This document shows, one piece after another, positions 25,480 to 33,641 of a stretch of DNA of 64,000 nucleotides (its first letter is position 1; each line of letters begins with the position of its first letter). The notes beneath the pieces are model-generated. The model had not been told where the DNA came from. It searched no databases and was given only the letters and a program-made list of their open reading frames with translations. Both the position numbers and the translations under genes were made by a program. The stretch is from an uncultured Flavobacteriales bacterium. GTDB lineage: Bacteria; Bacteroidota; Bacteroidia; Flavobacteriales; Crocinitomicaceae. The stretch lies in NCBI GenBank assembly GCA_946482515.1, contig CAMLRS010000002.1, positions 124,001 to 188,000 of the forward strand. The letters run 5' to 3'.

Positions 25480-27202
25480 CGGCTCGCTTCAAAGATCGCT
25501 GTCATGGAGTGATCAAGAGCTAATGAATGTAGGCCGGTTGAGCTCACTGGTTTATCACTACGAGAAGATCGAGTGGGAAGATGCTAAACAAGAGGCTGCA
25601 AGACTGCTAAGGGAAAAGAAAGCTGAAGACTACATTAAAAAAGTACGAACCGATAAGGCAGTTAAAGCGTATGTGGATTTAGTGCAGCCGGAACCGAAAG
25701 AGCCTAAAAAGGCTACTCCTTTTGACGATCCTATGTACAATGAGAACTACCAAAGGCTTCTGAAGCTAGCGCCAGGCATTATCGATCGTTTGCGCGATAC
25801 CGATTTTAAGATAGAACAGCTTTACGGGAAGTCAGAACGCACGGGCTACCGTGATCTGTCCTTAGACGCAGTCGCTAAAGAAAAGAATGAATACTATTTG
25901 ACCCTGACGCAATACGACGGCAAGTTGAAACCAAGCCCTTCAATGATCCTTCGGATTGATCTCGAAGATGAAATTTTGGAAGCCTTAGAGTTTACCGATC
26001 CTTTGACCAGCAAGCGCGTTTATTCAATGGAGAATCGGCGCAAGTTCATCGATCTGGAGGAACAGGAAACACAAAACGAGTTCCTTACCAACTGGCTTAA
26101 AAAGCTGTTGGATCAAAAACACCTGATCAAATGGAAGGAACGAGCAGCGCACGGCGTAGAAAGCCTGATCCTTGACAAATACAAGATGAGCGAACGCGAA
26201 GCTGAATTAAAGCCACCAAAAGAAGAAAAAGAGGAAAAGGAACAGAAAGCCGAGAAGGAACCGAAGGCGGAGAAAGAGCAGAACGATAAGCCTGCAAAGG
26301 TCACATTTTCGGAAACAGACAGAAAGAACTTGCTTGCTGCGGTGCGCATGGTCGAAGATGTACAGGGCGAAAAGGCCGAAGAAATCGTAAACGACTTAAT
26401 TGAGGGCAAGAACGTTCTGCAATATCTTCTTTCAGGGTATGGTAAACTTTGGAAAAAAAAACGTAGTGAAATCGTGTCGTCCAACTACAAAAGGCTCGTG
26501 CAGATCATTCCGGACCTCATGCACAAATTGACAAACGGTAATATCACCGTGCGTCTGAAGGCCAGCGATGCGTTACCGATCTACGACTTTGCATACGGAG
26601 AGGATAAAAAAGGGAGTGTGCGAAAGTTTGCCGTTTATGAATCTAAAGCCAGCTCAACCGAAGGTACGATCATTATCGGAGTAAGACCGTCGAACGCCTA
26701 TATCGAGCACCTTTCCGGCAACTTCTTCGATCACGAGGACTTTTATGATCTGTCCATGCCGCCTAGCGTAGCCGAAGTTGAAGAAATGCGGGACTTATTT
26801 GCAAAGTGGCTCGACTTCCTTACCGTGAACAACTACCGCCCGGAATGGAGCGAGATCGACGAAACGAAGGTAATTGTCCCTCCGGCAGCGGTCGAAGATC
26901 CCGACGACGATTCGGACTATATCAACGACGGAATACCCGATTTTGAAATTGGTCAGGTAAAATTGGTCGAAGCGCACAAAAAGCATGGCGTTGATCAAAA
27001 GGTAATCGACTTTATCAATAAAACAGGGCAAGGTGTGACACTAAAACCACGTGAAGGTGCAATGGTATTCAATACCAAAAACAGGGAATTGGATGCCGCG
27101 ATTCAGGCAAAGCAACCCGGCCTGCGGCTTTCAGCGCACGGAAAGTTTTACAACGAAGGCAGAAGCAACCGCGCCGACCGAACCCATAATCAAGGTTTAT
27201 AA
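25454..27202 (+). CDS. Protein with two diverged DUF6908-like domains
   Basis: This 582-residue soluble protein is the first firm gene of the plus-strand operon. Two similar blocks are visible. Block 1 (about 100-225) begins NYQRLLKLAPGIIDRL and ends near EFLTNWLKKLL. Block 2 (about 345-460) begins NYKRLVQIIPDLMHKL and ends near LFAKWLDFL. They are separated by a highly charged Lys/Glu linker (about 255-280). The pattern resembles DUF6908, a family of unknown role found on Bacteroidota mobile elements. A DNA-replication role would fit the position, but no motif shows it. Confidence 0.6.
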   Translation: MGTKKDDASGSLQRSLSWSDQELMNVGRLSSLVYHYEKIEWEDAKQEAARLLREKKAEDYIKKVRTDKAVKAYVDLVQPEPKEPKKATPFDDPMYNENYQRLLKLAPGIIDRLRDTDFKIEQLYGKSERTGYRDLSLDAVAKEKNEYYLTLTQYDGKLKPSPSMILRIDLEDEILEALEFTDPLTSKRVYSMENRRKFIDLEEQETQNEFLTNWLKKLLDQKHLIKWKERAAHGVESLILDKYKMSEREAELKPPKEEKEEKEQKAEKEPKAEKEQNDKPAKVTFSETDRKNLLAAVRMVEDVQGEKAEEIVNDLIEGKNVLQYLLSGYGKLWKKKRSEIVSSNYKRLVQIIPDLMHKLTNGNITVRLKASDALPIYDFAYGEDKKGSVRKFAVYESKASSTEGTIIIGVRPSNAYIEHLSGNFFDHEDFYDLSMPPSVAEVEEMRDLFAKWLDFLTVNNYRPEWSEIDETKVIVPPAAVEDPDDDSDYINDGIPDFEIGQVKLVEAHKKHGVDQKVIDFINKTGQGVTLKPREGAMVFNTKNRELDAAIQAKQPGLRLSAHGKFYNEGRSNRADRTHNQGL

Positions 27203-27218
27203 CTCAATCTTCACCTAA

Positions 27219-27551
27219 ATGGAACAGAATACAGGCAAATGGGACATTCTACCCGATATGCCACACGAAACAATTATGGATCGAATGGGGGTGCAATTCA
27301 GCGACCTGGGCGCGGCCATACAACGGGAAATCCGGCAGTTTGACGTCCAATATCGAAAGGCGTTAGATGACGGATTTGTAGACGATACAGAATTTCGATT
27401 ATTAACTACAAAGTCCGGCGAGATCGCAAAGCAGATTGAGATCGAGCATTCCGACAATGACGACAAGAGCGACGGAACAGGAACAGCGGTTGCTGTCGTG
27501 CTGGTTGGCATTTTGGCGGCTTTCGGACTTGGCAAACTCGCATCAAAATGA
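27219..27551 (+). CDS. Small C-terminally anchored membrane protein
   Basis: This 110-residue protein has a soluble acidic helical part and one C-terminal membrane helix (AVAVVLVGILAAFGLGKLA). It is the only membrane protein in the plus-strand operon. The stop codon overlaps the next start (ATGA). No known family; it may tether a replication or packaging complex to the membrane. Confidence 0.65.
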   Translation: MEQNTGKWDILPDMPHETIMDRMGVQFSDLGAAIQREIRQFDVQYRKALDDGFVDDTEFRLLTTKSGEIAKQIEIEHSDNDDKSDGTGTAVAVVLVGILAAFGLGKLASK

Positions 27552-28033
27552 ACATTCCCAATCAGATCGTTGTTCAAACGAAGTCCTACTTGCAGATCGT
27601 CACCAAGCTGAATCTGTATATCGCAAAGTTCGGCTGTGAGGCCGTAGAATCTTACCTTGACAGCATCCCGCTGAAAATGACCAAAGCGGACGGCAAGCAT
27701 ATCGGGGCGTATATCGTCAACAAAATATGCGAGGAGTTCAGAAACGAAGGCATTACCCGCTACGACCTGTACGAATCTAACGAGCGCAGCGATGCGCTCT
27801 TAGATGCGCGTCTTTTACTGTGCGTACTCGTAAACAGGTACACGAATTTGCCTAATACAGAGATTTCACGAATGTTCAACCGATCCCGCCACACAGCCAA
27901 ACGAGCGCTGACCGATTTTAAGAAGCTTGACGAGAACATCCCACAGCACCGCAAATTGCTGGAACGGTTTGCAAGGCTCGATACACTTATCAGCGCCTAT
28001 ATGAACTTCAAACCTAAATCAAAGAAATCATGA
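27548..28033 (+). CDS. DnaA domain-IV-like DNA-binding protein
   Basis: This 161-residue protein has a C-terminal helical domain (about 80-150) reading SDALLDARLLLCVLVNRY, then NTEISRMFNRSRHTAKRAL. The layout resembles the origin-binding domain of DnaA, where ARqiamyLar...IG..fgrrdHsTV binds DnaA boxes. There is no AAA+ ATPase part. It could be the element's origin-binding or packaging-signal-binding protein. It is coupled by ATGA at both ends. The similarity is by eye. Confidence 0.6.
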   Translation: MNIPNQIVVQTKSYLQIVTKLNLYIAKFGCEAVESYLDSIPLKMTKADGKHIGAYIVNKICEEFRNEGITRYDLYESNERSDALLDARLLLCVLVNRYTNLPNTEISRMFNRSRHTAKRALTDFKKLDENIPQHRKLLERFARLDTLISAYMNFKPKSKKS

Positions 28034-28980
28034 GCTTTTACAAGAGAACCGGTGTAGGCCGATACACTATTGAAGAACAAGCAATGGTTGAAGCCATTGA
28101 AAGGCTGATTGCTGAAAAGGGCATCGACCCGCAATTAGTTCCCGAATGCAACACGCTGGACGATCTGATCGGCGTAAAGCAATTACTGGAAAGCTATTCG
28201 GTACAGGAAGCGGAAGAACCGGAACCGGAAACGGCATTTCAGGACGAGGGCAACGAACAGCCAGCAGCGCCGGAACAGGAAGAATTTGAGGACTCCGAAA
28301 ACTGGAACGAAACAGAAGTACCAGGAGAAGATGAAACAGGCATTCCTGCAGCTGACGAACCGGACGATGAACCGCGCTTTATCTCGGACGACTACAACCC
28401 TTTTGCTGATCCGATTATCGAACGGTCATACAATACCGCCGAAGGGATCACCGAGCAGGCAGAGGCCGACCCGGAAGAAGAACCGCTGATCTTGGAGGAT
28501 GCAAAAACTACTCCGCTCGCCGATCTGCCACCGGCCACCAAACGCAGGGCTGCCGAACAAACGGCGGCAACGCTTTTGAAAGGTTACTCGCAGATCGCGC
28601 CGATGCCGTTCAAATGGCTGGCAAAGCTGCCGGAAGAAAAGATTGAAAAGATGGCGTTCAACGGTGAGCTCGACCTATCGATCGAGGTTCAGGAAGGCGT
28701 GACGTTTGATGACTACATGAAGCAGACGAACGCGCAGATTGACGAGATTTTCGAAGTGGACGATGAAACGCTGGCCGACATTCGGGAACCGCTGATCGAA
28801 GTGCTAATGGAGCAAGATCTTCAGCTTACGCCGACGCAGCGACTTGTTGCCGCTGTCATCAGCCATTTATCGCAAATGCTAATGGTAGCCTTGAAGCTGC
28901 GCAATCAGAATAACCGCATTTTGTCGTATCAAAAGCATCTGACGTATTTATCAAAGGGGGGACAGGTCGCAGCCGCATAG
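28030..28980 (+). CDS. Hypothetical acidic protein upstream of the ATPase
   Basis: This 316-residue protein has a short ordered start (about 1-60), then a long acidic low-complexity segment rich in Glu, Asp and Pro (about 62-160). A helical C-terminal domain (about 170-310) includes KRRAAEQTAATLLKGYSQIAP and ISHLSQMLMVALKLRNQNN. Acidic linkers of this kind occur in scaffolding and DNA-mimic proteins. No known family. It lies directly before the packaging ATPase. Confidence 0.62.
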   Translation: MSFYKRTGVGRYTIEEQAMVEAIERLIAEKGIDPQLVPECNTLDDLIGVKQLLESYSVQEAEEPEPETAFQDEGNEQPAAPEQEEFEDSENWNETEVPGEDETGIPAADEPDDEPRFISDDYNPFADPIIERSYNTAEGITEQAEADPEEEPLILEDAKTTPLADLPPATKRRAAEQTAATLLKGYSQIAPMPFKWLAKLPEEKIEKMAFNGELDLSIEVQEGVTFDDYMKQTNAQIDEIFEVDDETLADIREPLIEVLMEQDLQLTPTQRLVAAVISHLSQMLMVALKLRNQNNRILSYQKHLTYLSKGGQVAAA

Positions 28981-29009
28981 GCGCGACCTTATTACTAATT
29001 CATTGATCC

Positions 29010-29867
29010 ATGACCGCATGGAGAGAAGCAAAAATGATCATGGTTGCGGGACGAAAAGGCGTAGGAAAAACCTACCAGACGCTATGCCAGATCGCAGACT
29101 ACCTAAAGTCCACCGCAACCCGACAGGGACGCAAAGTGTTGATCTTCGATGTTAACAATGAATTTGGCAACGTTAGGGAAGACCACAACAACGCGAAGTT
29201 TCCAAATATCGGGCTGATCAAGCTGTCGCAAGTACCGGCATTCGCAAAGATCACCCGGCCGTTCGCGCGGCGGGTGTCTGTATTCAAGGACGACGGCCAG
29301 CGCATGACCCTTTCCGAAATGGCGCAGGCGCTTGGCTACATTCTGGAACACTACCGGAACGGCCTTTTGCTGATCGAAGACATTAGCAAGTATATCACCG
29401 ATTCGATGCCCGGCGACCTGATCGGGGCGATCTGCACACAGCGCCACGTTTCCGTTGACGTGATTATTCACGTTCAGACGGTTGGCAAGCTGTTCCATCC
29501 GAAGCTGTGGGGAAACTGCAACGAAGTCCGGTTACATCGCGCTGACGACACCGTTGAAAGACACAAGAACAAGATTAGCGGGAACATCGAACACCTGTTG
29601 ATCATGGAAAAGCTGATCGAGCTGAAATTCAAAGCCGGCGAAACCCGGTTCTGCTGCTTTCTGAATAAGGACACAGGAAAGATCCGCGGACGATTCACAA
29701 AGACCGACTTCCGCAATGCCGTTGAAGACTACCTGTCGATGAATTACCAGCGGGTTTTAAAACCGCTCTTAGACAAAAGGGAAATCTATACCGGGGAGCG
29801 CCTGTACAAGAACCAGCGCGAAGCGGTGGACGATTATTTAAGGCAGTTAATGAAGGAATACTTATAG
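29010..29867 (+). CDS. FtsK/HerA-superfamily packaging ATPase (A32-like)
   Basis: This 285-residue P-loop ATPase probably pumps phage DNA into a preformed capsid. It has Walker A GRKGVGKT (14-21), an IFDVNNEFG strand (about 45-53) typical of HerA-type proteins, and Walker B LLLIED (119-124). The downstream TQR motif (143-145) ends an arginine/glutamine sensor strand. There is no membrane domain, no gamma domain, and no terminase nuclease. This compact build is that of PRD1-P9/A32-type genome packaging enzymes. An alternative is a mobile-element coupling ATPase, but no conjugation partners are present. Confidence 0.7.
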   Translation: MTAWREAKMIMVAGRKGVGKTYQTLCQIADYLKSTATRQGRKVLIFDVNNEFGNVREDHNNAKFPNIGLIKLSQVPAFAKITRPFARRVSVFKDDGQRMTLSEMAQALGYILEHYRNGLLLIEDISKYITDSMPGDLIGAICTQRHVSVDVIIHVQTVGKLFHPKLWGNCNEVRLHRADDTVERHKNKISGNIEHLLIMEKLIELKFKAGETRFCCFLNKDTGKIRGRFTKTDFRNAVEDYLSMNYQRVLKPLLDKREIYTGERLYKNQREAVDDYLRQLMKEYL

Positions 29868-29888
29868 GGGGCATTAGTCCCCCTTTTT
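29866..29888 (+). terminator. Terminator overlapping the ATPase stop codon
   Basis: aggggg / ccccct with a 7-base loop, then a T run. The hairpin begins in the stop codon and closes the plus-strand operon. Confidence 0.75.
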
Positions 29889-30227
29889 GTTTATTAGCAA
29901 AGAATCGGAATAAATATGATCCAAAAGCTCAATCATTTCTTTATCATGCTGTCGTTTGCTAATGTAATTTTCCTTTAAAAATTTAATAGAGACAAATTCC
30001 TTATTATCGGCTTTAGATAGACTTGCTGCGTAAATGGTCGCAGAAACGCCGGCCAAAATTCCAAATATGGCAAGGCCAAGATTTAGGTATCCTAATCTTC
30101 TCTGCGAAGTGATGCCTTTTATTGTAGCTTGGTGAAGCACAGTCTCACGGTGTTCTCTTTGTCTTTCTCGCGCTTCGCGCTGTGCTTCATTTCTTATATC
30201 GATTAAACTTTTAGGCTTCCAGTTCAT
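29874..30227 (-). CDS. Small membrane protein, third gene of accessory cassette
   Basis: This 117-residue protein, from the ATG at 30227, has a highly charged helical N-terminus (IRNEAQREARERQREHRE). One transmembrane helix follows (LNLGLAIFGILAGVSATIYA), then a charged C-terminal tail. An earlier in-frame start would overlap the upstream gene. It is the last gene of a three-gene minus-strand cassette more AT-rich than the phage operons. No known family. Confidence 0.6.
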   Translation of the reverse strand: MNWKPKSLIDIRNEAQREARERQREHRETVLHQATIKGITSQRRLGYLNLGLAIFGILAGVSATIYAASLSKADNKEFVSIKFLKENYISKRQHDKEMIELLDHIYSDSLLINKKGD

Positions 30228-30240
30228 AACAATCTCTTTA

Positions 30241-30708
30241 CTATTTTTCTTTGATGGTATAAGTTTTACTACCAATTGTCAATTGATAAGATGACGGTTT
30301 CGAACATTTGTCAACGGCAAACAATGTGGCTGTAATCAATAACGCCGCAATTGAAATATAAGGTGAAAGGATTTGTCCAGTTTCGTTCCATTTTGCGCGT
30401 CTTTCCTTCTTGAATTGCTTGATGAAGGTCTTGTGCAGCAGCGCTTCCATTCCAATTGTAGAAAGTCCCGTGACAAAGAATCTACCTTTCAACATTCTCT
30501 CCTCCCGGATCTCAATATACTTGTCTTGCCAAAGCCTTTGAAAAACAGCTCTTACTTCTAAACTACTTGATCTAATAAACCCCTTTTTTAGTGCGTGATC
30601 GACGACGGTATCGGGAACGATAGCAGGATCTTTAGCGCTTTTTAAAGCCATTATAGAATCCAATAATTCATGTTTAATGATGTTTATATCATCGGTTTTC
30701 TTATTCAT
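30241..30708 (-). CDS. Winged-helix-like protein with transmembrane helix
   Basis: This 155-residue protein has an N-terminal helical domain (about 1-100) with the spacing of a winged helix: HELLDSIMALK, VVDHALKKGF, LEVRAVFQRLWQDKYIEIR, GRFFVTGLSTIG. One membrane span follows (about 113-133: ISIAALLITATLFAV), and a short tail ends with a strand. Its ATG overlaps the stop codon of the upstream gene. The layout, a sensor or adaptor domain joined to one membrane helix, is common in phage-defence effectors. That is context only. Confidence 0.6.
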   Translation of the reverse strand: MNKKTDDINIIKHELLDSIMALKSAKDPAIVPDTVVDHALKKGFIRSSSLEVRAVFQRLWQDKYIEIREERMLKGRFFVTGLSTIGMEALLHKTFIKQFKKERRAKWNETGQILSPYISIAALLITATLFAVDKCSKPSSYQLTIGSKTYTIKEK

Positions 30709-31472
30709 GGTGTTCCTTGAAATTTCATTTTAAATTCAGCGGGGTTTGTGTTCCACATGAACGTGTATCTCGCGTTGCAGAGACACCCGAAAAAATTGCC
30801 TTTAGGATGCCGATTCGTTACAGGGATATGACCTAAACCGTTTGCCAGCATTGTTTTTTTGATTAAATCTATTGCATAATCTCCGACATTTTTTTGACCT
30901 CCAGATCTTAAATTGATAAGAATATTAGGCTTGTCAACCCAAATGAAATCGAGGTATTTGTTCAGTTTAACATTTGTGCCAGGCGATCTAAGTGTAAACA
31001 TTATACGGACGTCTTTAAGACCCCCAGAAAGATAATCTTTCTCAACTTCTTTAATGTCCGAGTAATAGCGATCGTCCCAGCTCTCAGATGGCTTCCAAAA
31101 CCACGGATTATTTTTGGTAACTAAGACGTGAGGAAAAGACGGTGAAAGCAATAATTCTAGTTTTAATACAAATAAAACAGGGCCATAGTTATTAGGCTTG
31201 CCGTACTTTTTATGTAGGTCTAATCCATCCATAAAAACATCATCCCAGACATTGTATTTTTCATCTGCTTCATCGGACTTCTGAGAGGTTTGAATGAGCC
31301 CGTTATTCGCGACATACCCGCGTGACAAAAGCGCTCGGTTTCGGATAAAAGTTAATGAAGTCGATACAGTATTTGCATGGAACAGGCTGGTGACACCTTT
31401 TGCTTGCAAAATAGGGTGAAGTGCCTTTGACGGCAAGAAGTACTTTTGATCAAGTTGATTCAGTTTGTGCAT
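30705..31472 (-). CDS. Possible ADP-ribosyltransferase-fold protein (DarT-like), first gene of cassette
   Basis: This 255-residue soluble protein starts with LFHANTVSTSLTFIRNRALLSRG. This is the shape of the NAD-binding His/Arg opening of DarT/ART proteins (H...N...Il...gLlSRg), where the enzyme modifies DNA or protein. The region DDVFMDGLDLHKKYG and a YGPVLFVLKLELLL strand follow. The C-terminal half is beta-rich. Catalytic residues cannot be proved from the sequence. It leads a tightly overlapping three-gene cassette after the packaging operon, which suggests a toxin or anti-phage role. Confidence 0.5.
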   Translation of the reverse strand: MHKLNQLDQKYFLPSKALHPILQAKGVTSLFHANTVSTSLTFIRNRALLSRGYVANNGLIQTSQKSDEADEKYNVWDDVFMDGLDLHKKYGKPNNYGPVLFVLKLELLLSPSFPHVLVTKNNPWFWKPSESWDDRYYSDIKEVEKDYLSGGLKDVRIMFTLRSPGTNVKLNKYLDFIWVDKPNILINLRSGGQKNVGDYAIDLIKKTMLANGLGHIPVTNRHPKGNFFGCLCNARYTFMWNTNPAEFKMKFQGTP

Positions 31473-31504
31473 AGCGTATGGTTACAGCACAATAATACAA
31501 ATTA

Positions 31505-31650
31505 TTATAGACGACCGTCGAAACTCGGTCATCTGTTTAATAATTGAGGGCTTTGATTTGTATAAGTAAGAACGACCGCTAACCCACGGTCGTCTACAAA
31601 AAAATAATCAATCCGACCATTCACAACCGCGAACCGACGGTCGTGTAAAA
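31505..31650. repeat. Cluster of CGACCGT inverted repeats
   Basis: Three copies of a tagacgaccgt(c/g)g-like motif occur in alternating orientation: one near 31508-31520, a hairpin acgaccg...cggtcgt near 31572-31594, and one near 31634-31645. A weak relative lies near 32587-32608. They lie upstream of the accessory cassette and downstream of the barrel gene. They could be operators, a structured RNA, or terminators. Confidence 0.5.
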
Positions 31651-31708
31651 ATAAATATCCACAATCACATCATCTGTTGTCTTAACAAGTCATCTGCTGA
31701 TTGCCTGT

Positions 31709-32509
31709 TTACTTTGATGCAATTTTTAGATCTGCAATTACCCCGACACTTATGACTGCCTGATTACCACTGAATCCCACAATATTTTGACTACGGTCGA
31801 AATAAGTAAGGTTCATTTGACCGTAGAACTTGCTAACCTCCAAACGGGCGCCGATCATGCTCATGCCGGTGAATCCTAGGAGCTCTGTCCCTAAAAATTC
31901 CTTACGAAGCTCTTTATTGGCGTCTATACCATAGTCACCGCCCATTCTCCGAAAGTTTATACCGGTAGAGAGAATCAAGCGTACTTTTTCTCCACTGTCA
32001 AATAAAGTCTCATCTAAGATCATGTATGTGATATTAAATAATCCCGATACAATTGAAACAGGCATAGATATACTGTCCTTTTTCCAAGTCGTATTATTGA
32101 TTGAAAAGTAGATGGAGCCTCCAAATCTTTTATAATGCCAAATACCCAAATTAGATAGATCTGCATTATTCCAAAAGCTTCTTGTTCCAAAACACATAGA
32201 GAAATTGCTAATGTTATCAGAACTGTTTTGAGGAAGCAATAGGTTTGTCCCAAAAAGTTTTACTTCACCTGTATCAACAGCTTCTATATTCTCATTTTGG
32301 GAAAACACAGTAAAATTCACATTTCCAAAAGTGTACTTTTGCTCGAACCCCACGCCTAACGTGCCAATACCGGATCGAGCTTCTTTTCTATTGTCGTTAG
32401 CTGAAGAACCGAATTTGAAATCCGTGTCAATAAAAATTTTGAGGTCGTCTTGGCAAATGCCTTTCACCAAAACGAGAATAGAAATTAGTGTGGTTGCAAT
32501 TGTTTTCAT
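31709..32509 (-). CDS. Secreted outer-membrane beta-barrel-like protein
   Basis: This 266-residue protein has a signal peptide (MKTIATTLISILVLVKGICQ). Alternating hydrophobic strands follow (GIGTLGVGFEQKYTFGNVNF, GGSIYFSINN, VRLILSTGINF), and the last strand ends ISVGVIADLKI. The pattern fits a small beta-barrel of the outer membrane. It is AT-rich relative to the phage operons. It may alter the cell surface of the lysogen. No family is recognised with confidence. Confidence 0.62.
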   Translation of the reverse strand: MKTIATTLISILVLVKGICQDDLKIFIDTDFKFGSSANDNRKEARSGIGTLGVGFEQKYTFGNVNFTVFSQNENIEAVDTGEVKLFGTNLLLPQNSSDNISNFSMCFGTRSFWNNADLSNLGIWHYKRFGGSIYFSINNTTWKKDSISMPVSIVSGLFNITYMILDETLFDSGEKVRLILSTGINFRRMGGDYGIDANKELRKEFLGTELLGFTGMSMIGARLEVSKFYGQMNLTYFDRSQNIVGFSGNQAVISVGVIADLKIASK

Positions 32510-32722
32510 GAATAGTAGTATTAGTTTCAGTCACCTAATCTATTGATAATTTAGAAACACATTCTAATGACATTCAAATATTTATAAACGACCTTTAAAA
32601 ATAGCGGTCGAGAACCAAATATTTGCCCAATTTCTCAATCCACGTCCTCTCGCTGGCGGTTGCCTAAAACTAAATTGGGTTGAAAGTTTCTTATTCCGTC
32701 ATTTATACATACAAGTCACACC

Positions 32723-33193
32723 ATGAAATATCTCATTACAGTTTGTTTTACCATAGTCACCGCCGCTTCCTTCTCTCAAAAGTTGGACTATCTGAAAATA
32801 AAAGATACGATCTATCCAGCTTCGTGCGGTTGGCGGGATTCGCTTTCGATTACCGAGATCAGGCCGAAAATGCTTTCACTGGACACGAACGAGCTGACTC
32901 AGAAAAGCCGATATAGCTACTTCGTCGATCTTGCCGATATTGAATACCAATTATTCGCCTATACGCGTGATTCAAGCATGATTGAACAGTCGGCAATTCA
33001 CAGCGCTGCAGCCGCGTCTTGCGATCCTGAATCTTATGGTATGTATTGGAATACAGCCTTTGCCTACGGATTGCTCGGGGAGTGCGACAAAATGAAATAT
33101 TACTTAACCCTCTACAAAGAAAAATGCCCCGCAAGGCACATGAAAAAAAATGAAAAGAAGCAGATCTATTATTTACAGCAGAGGTGCAAATAA
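32723..33193 (+). CDS. Secreted hypothetical protein
   Basis: This 156-residue protein has a signal peptide (1-18, ending AASFSQ) and no further membrane helix. The mature part is helical, with six cysteines, a few of them in pairs near the C-terminus, which suggests disulfides after export. A TPR-like helical hairpin (YWNTAFAYGLLGECDKMKYYLTLYKEKCP) is possible. It is followed by a good terminator. Unknown function. Confidence 0.65.
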   Translation: MKYLITVCFTIVTAASFSQKLDYLKIKDTIYPASCGWRDSLSITEIRPKMLSLDTNELTQKSRYSYFVDLADIEYQLFAYTRDSSMIEQSAIHSAAAASCDPESYGMYWNTAFAYGLLGECDKMKYYLTLYKEKCPARHMKKNEKKQIYYLQQRCK

Positions 33194-33197
33194 AAAA

Positions 33198-33223
33198 GCA
33201 CCCACAGCAAGTGCTGCGGGTGC
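33198..33223. terminator. Terminator hairpin
   Basis: gcacccacagc / gctgcgggtgc with a short loop, just after the secreted-protein gene. A-rich flank on the left supports use from the minus strand as well, though the plus-strand T run is poor. Confidence 0.6.
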
Positions 33224-33282
33224 CTGTCATATACCTAAACACCTAAATCAAAACTCAATATAAGTGCTTATTCTTGAAATCT

Positions 33283-33636
33283 CTATTTGTTTACGATTGG
33301 TCTGTTTCCTCCGCTAAAATGCAGTTCATTTAAAGCCATTACTATTTCGGCCGCTATTTCATGTAGTTTTTTTCCATCCCTGAAAATATCGACCACATAC
33401 GTTTTTTCGGCCATTTCGAAGTACCAATCCCGCAAAGCATCATCGGGCATCTTACCATCTATCCCAATTAAAGCAAATACCTTTTCATGTATTTTCAAGT
33501 TTAGAGGCGCTGGATCAACACCGCTTTGTTGCAATAAGTGAAAGTGCTTGTGAATTGTTAGATCATCGGCAACTAATCCCACGACTATATCATATCTCTT
33601 TTCGTTGCGAATGAGTGGAGTAGGGCTTAAATTCAT
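33283..33636 (-). CDS. Hypothetical small protein, DUF3990-like
   Basis: This 117-residue soluble protein has an alternating alpha/beta pattern: RYDIVVGLVADD, YFEMAEKTYVVDIFRDGKKLHEIAAEIV. The opening YDIVVGLVADD recalls small toxin-like DUF3990 proteins that have an ADP-ribosyltransferase-related fold, but the match is short and weak. It lies 5 bases downstream of the Skp-like gene. Function unknown. Confidence 0.5.
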   Translation of the reverse strand: MNLSPTPLIRNEKRYDIVVGLVADDLTIHKHFHLLQQSGVDPAPLNLKIHEKVFALIGIDGKMPDDALRDWYFEMAEKTYVVDIFRDGKKLHEIAAEIVMALNELHFSGGNRPIVNK

Positions 33637-33641
33637 GGCTC

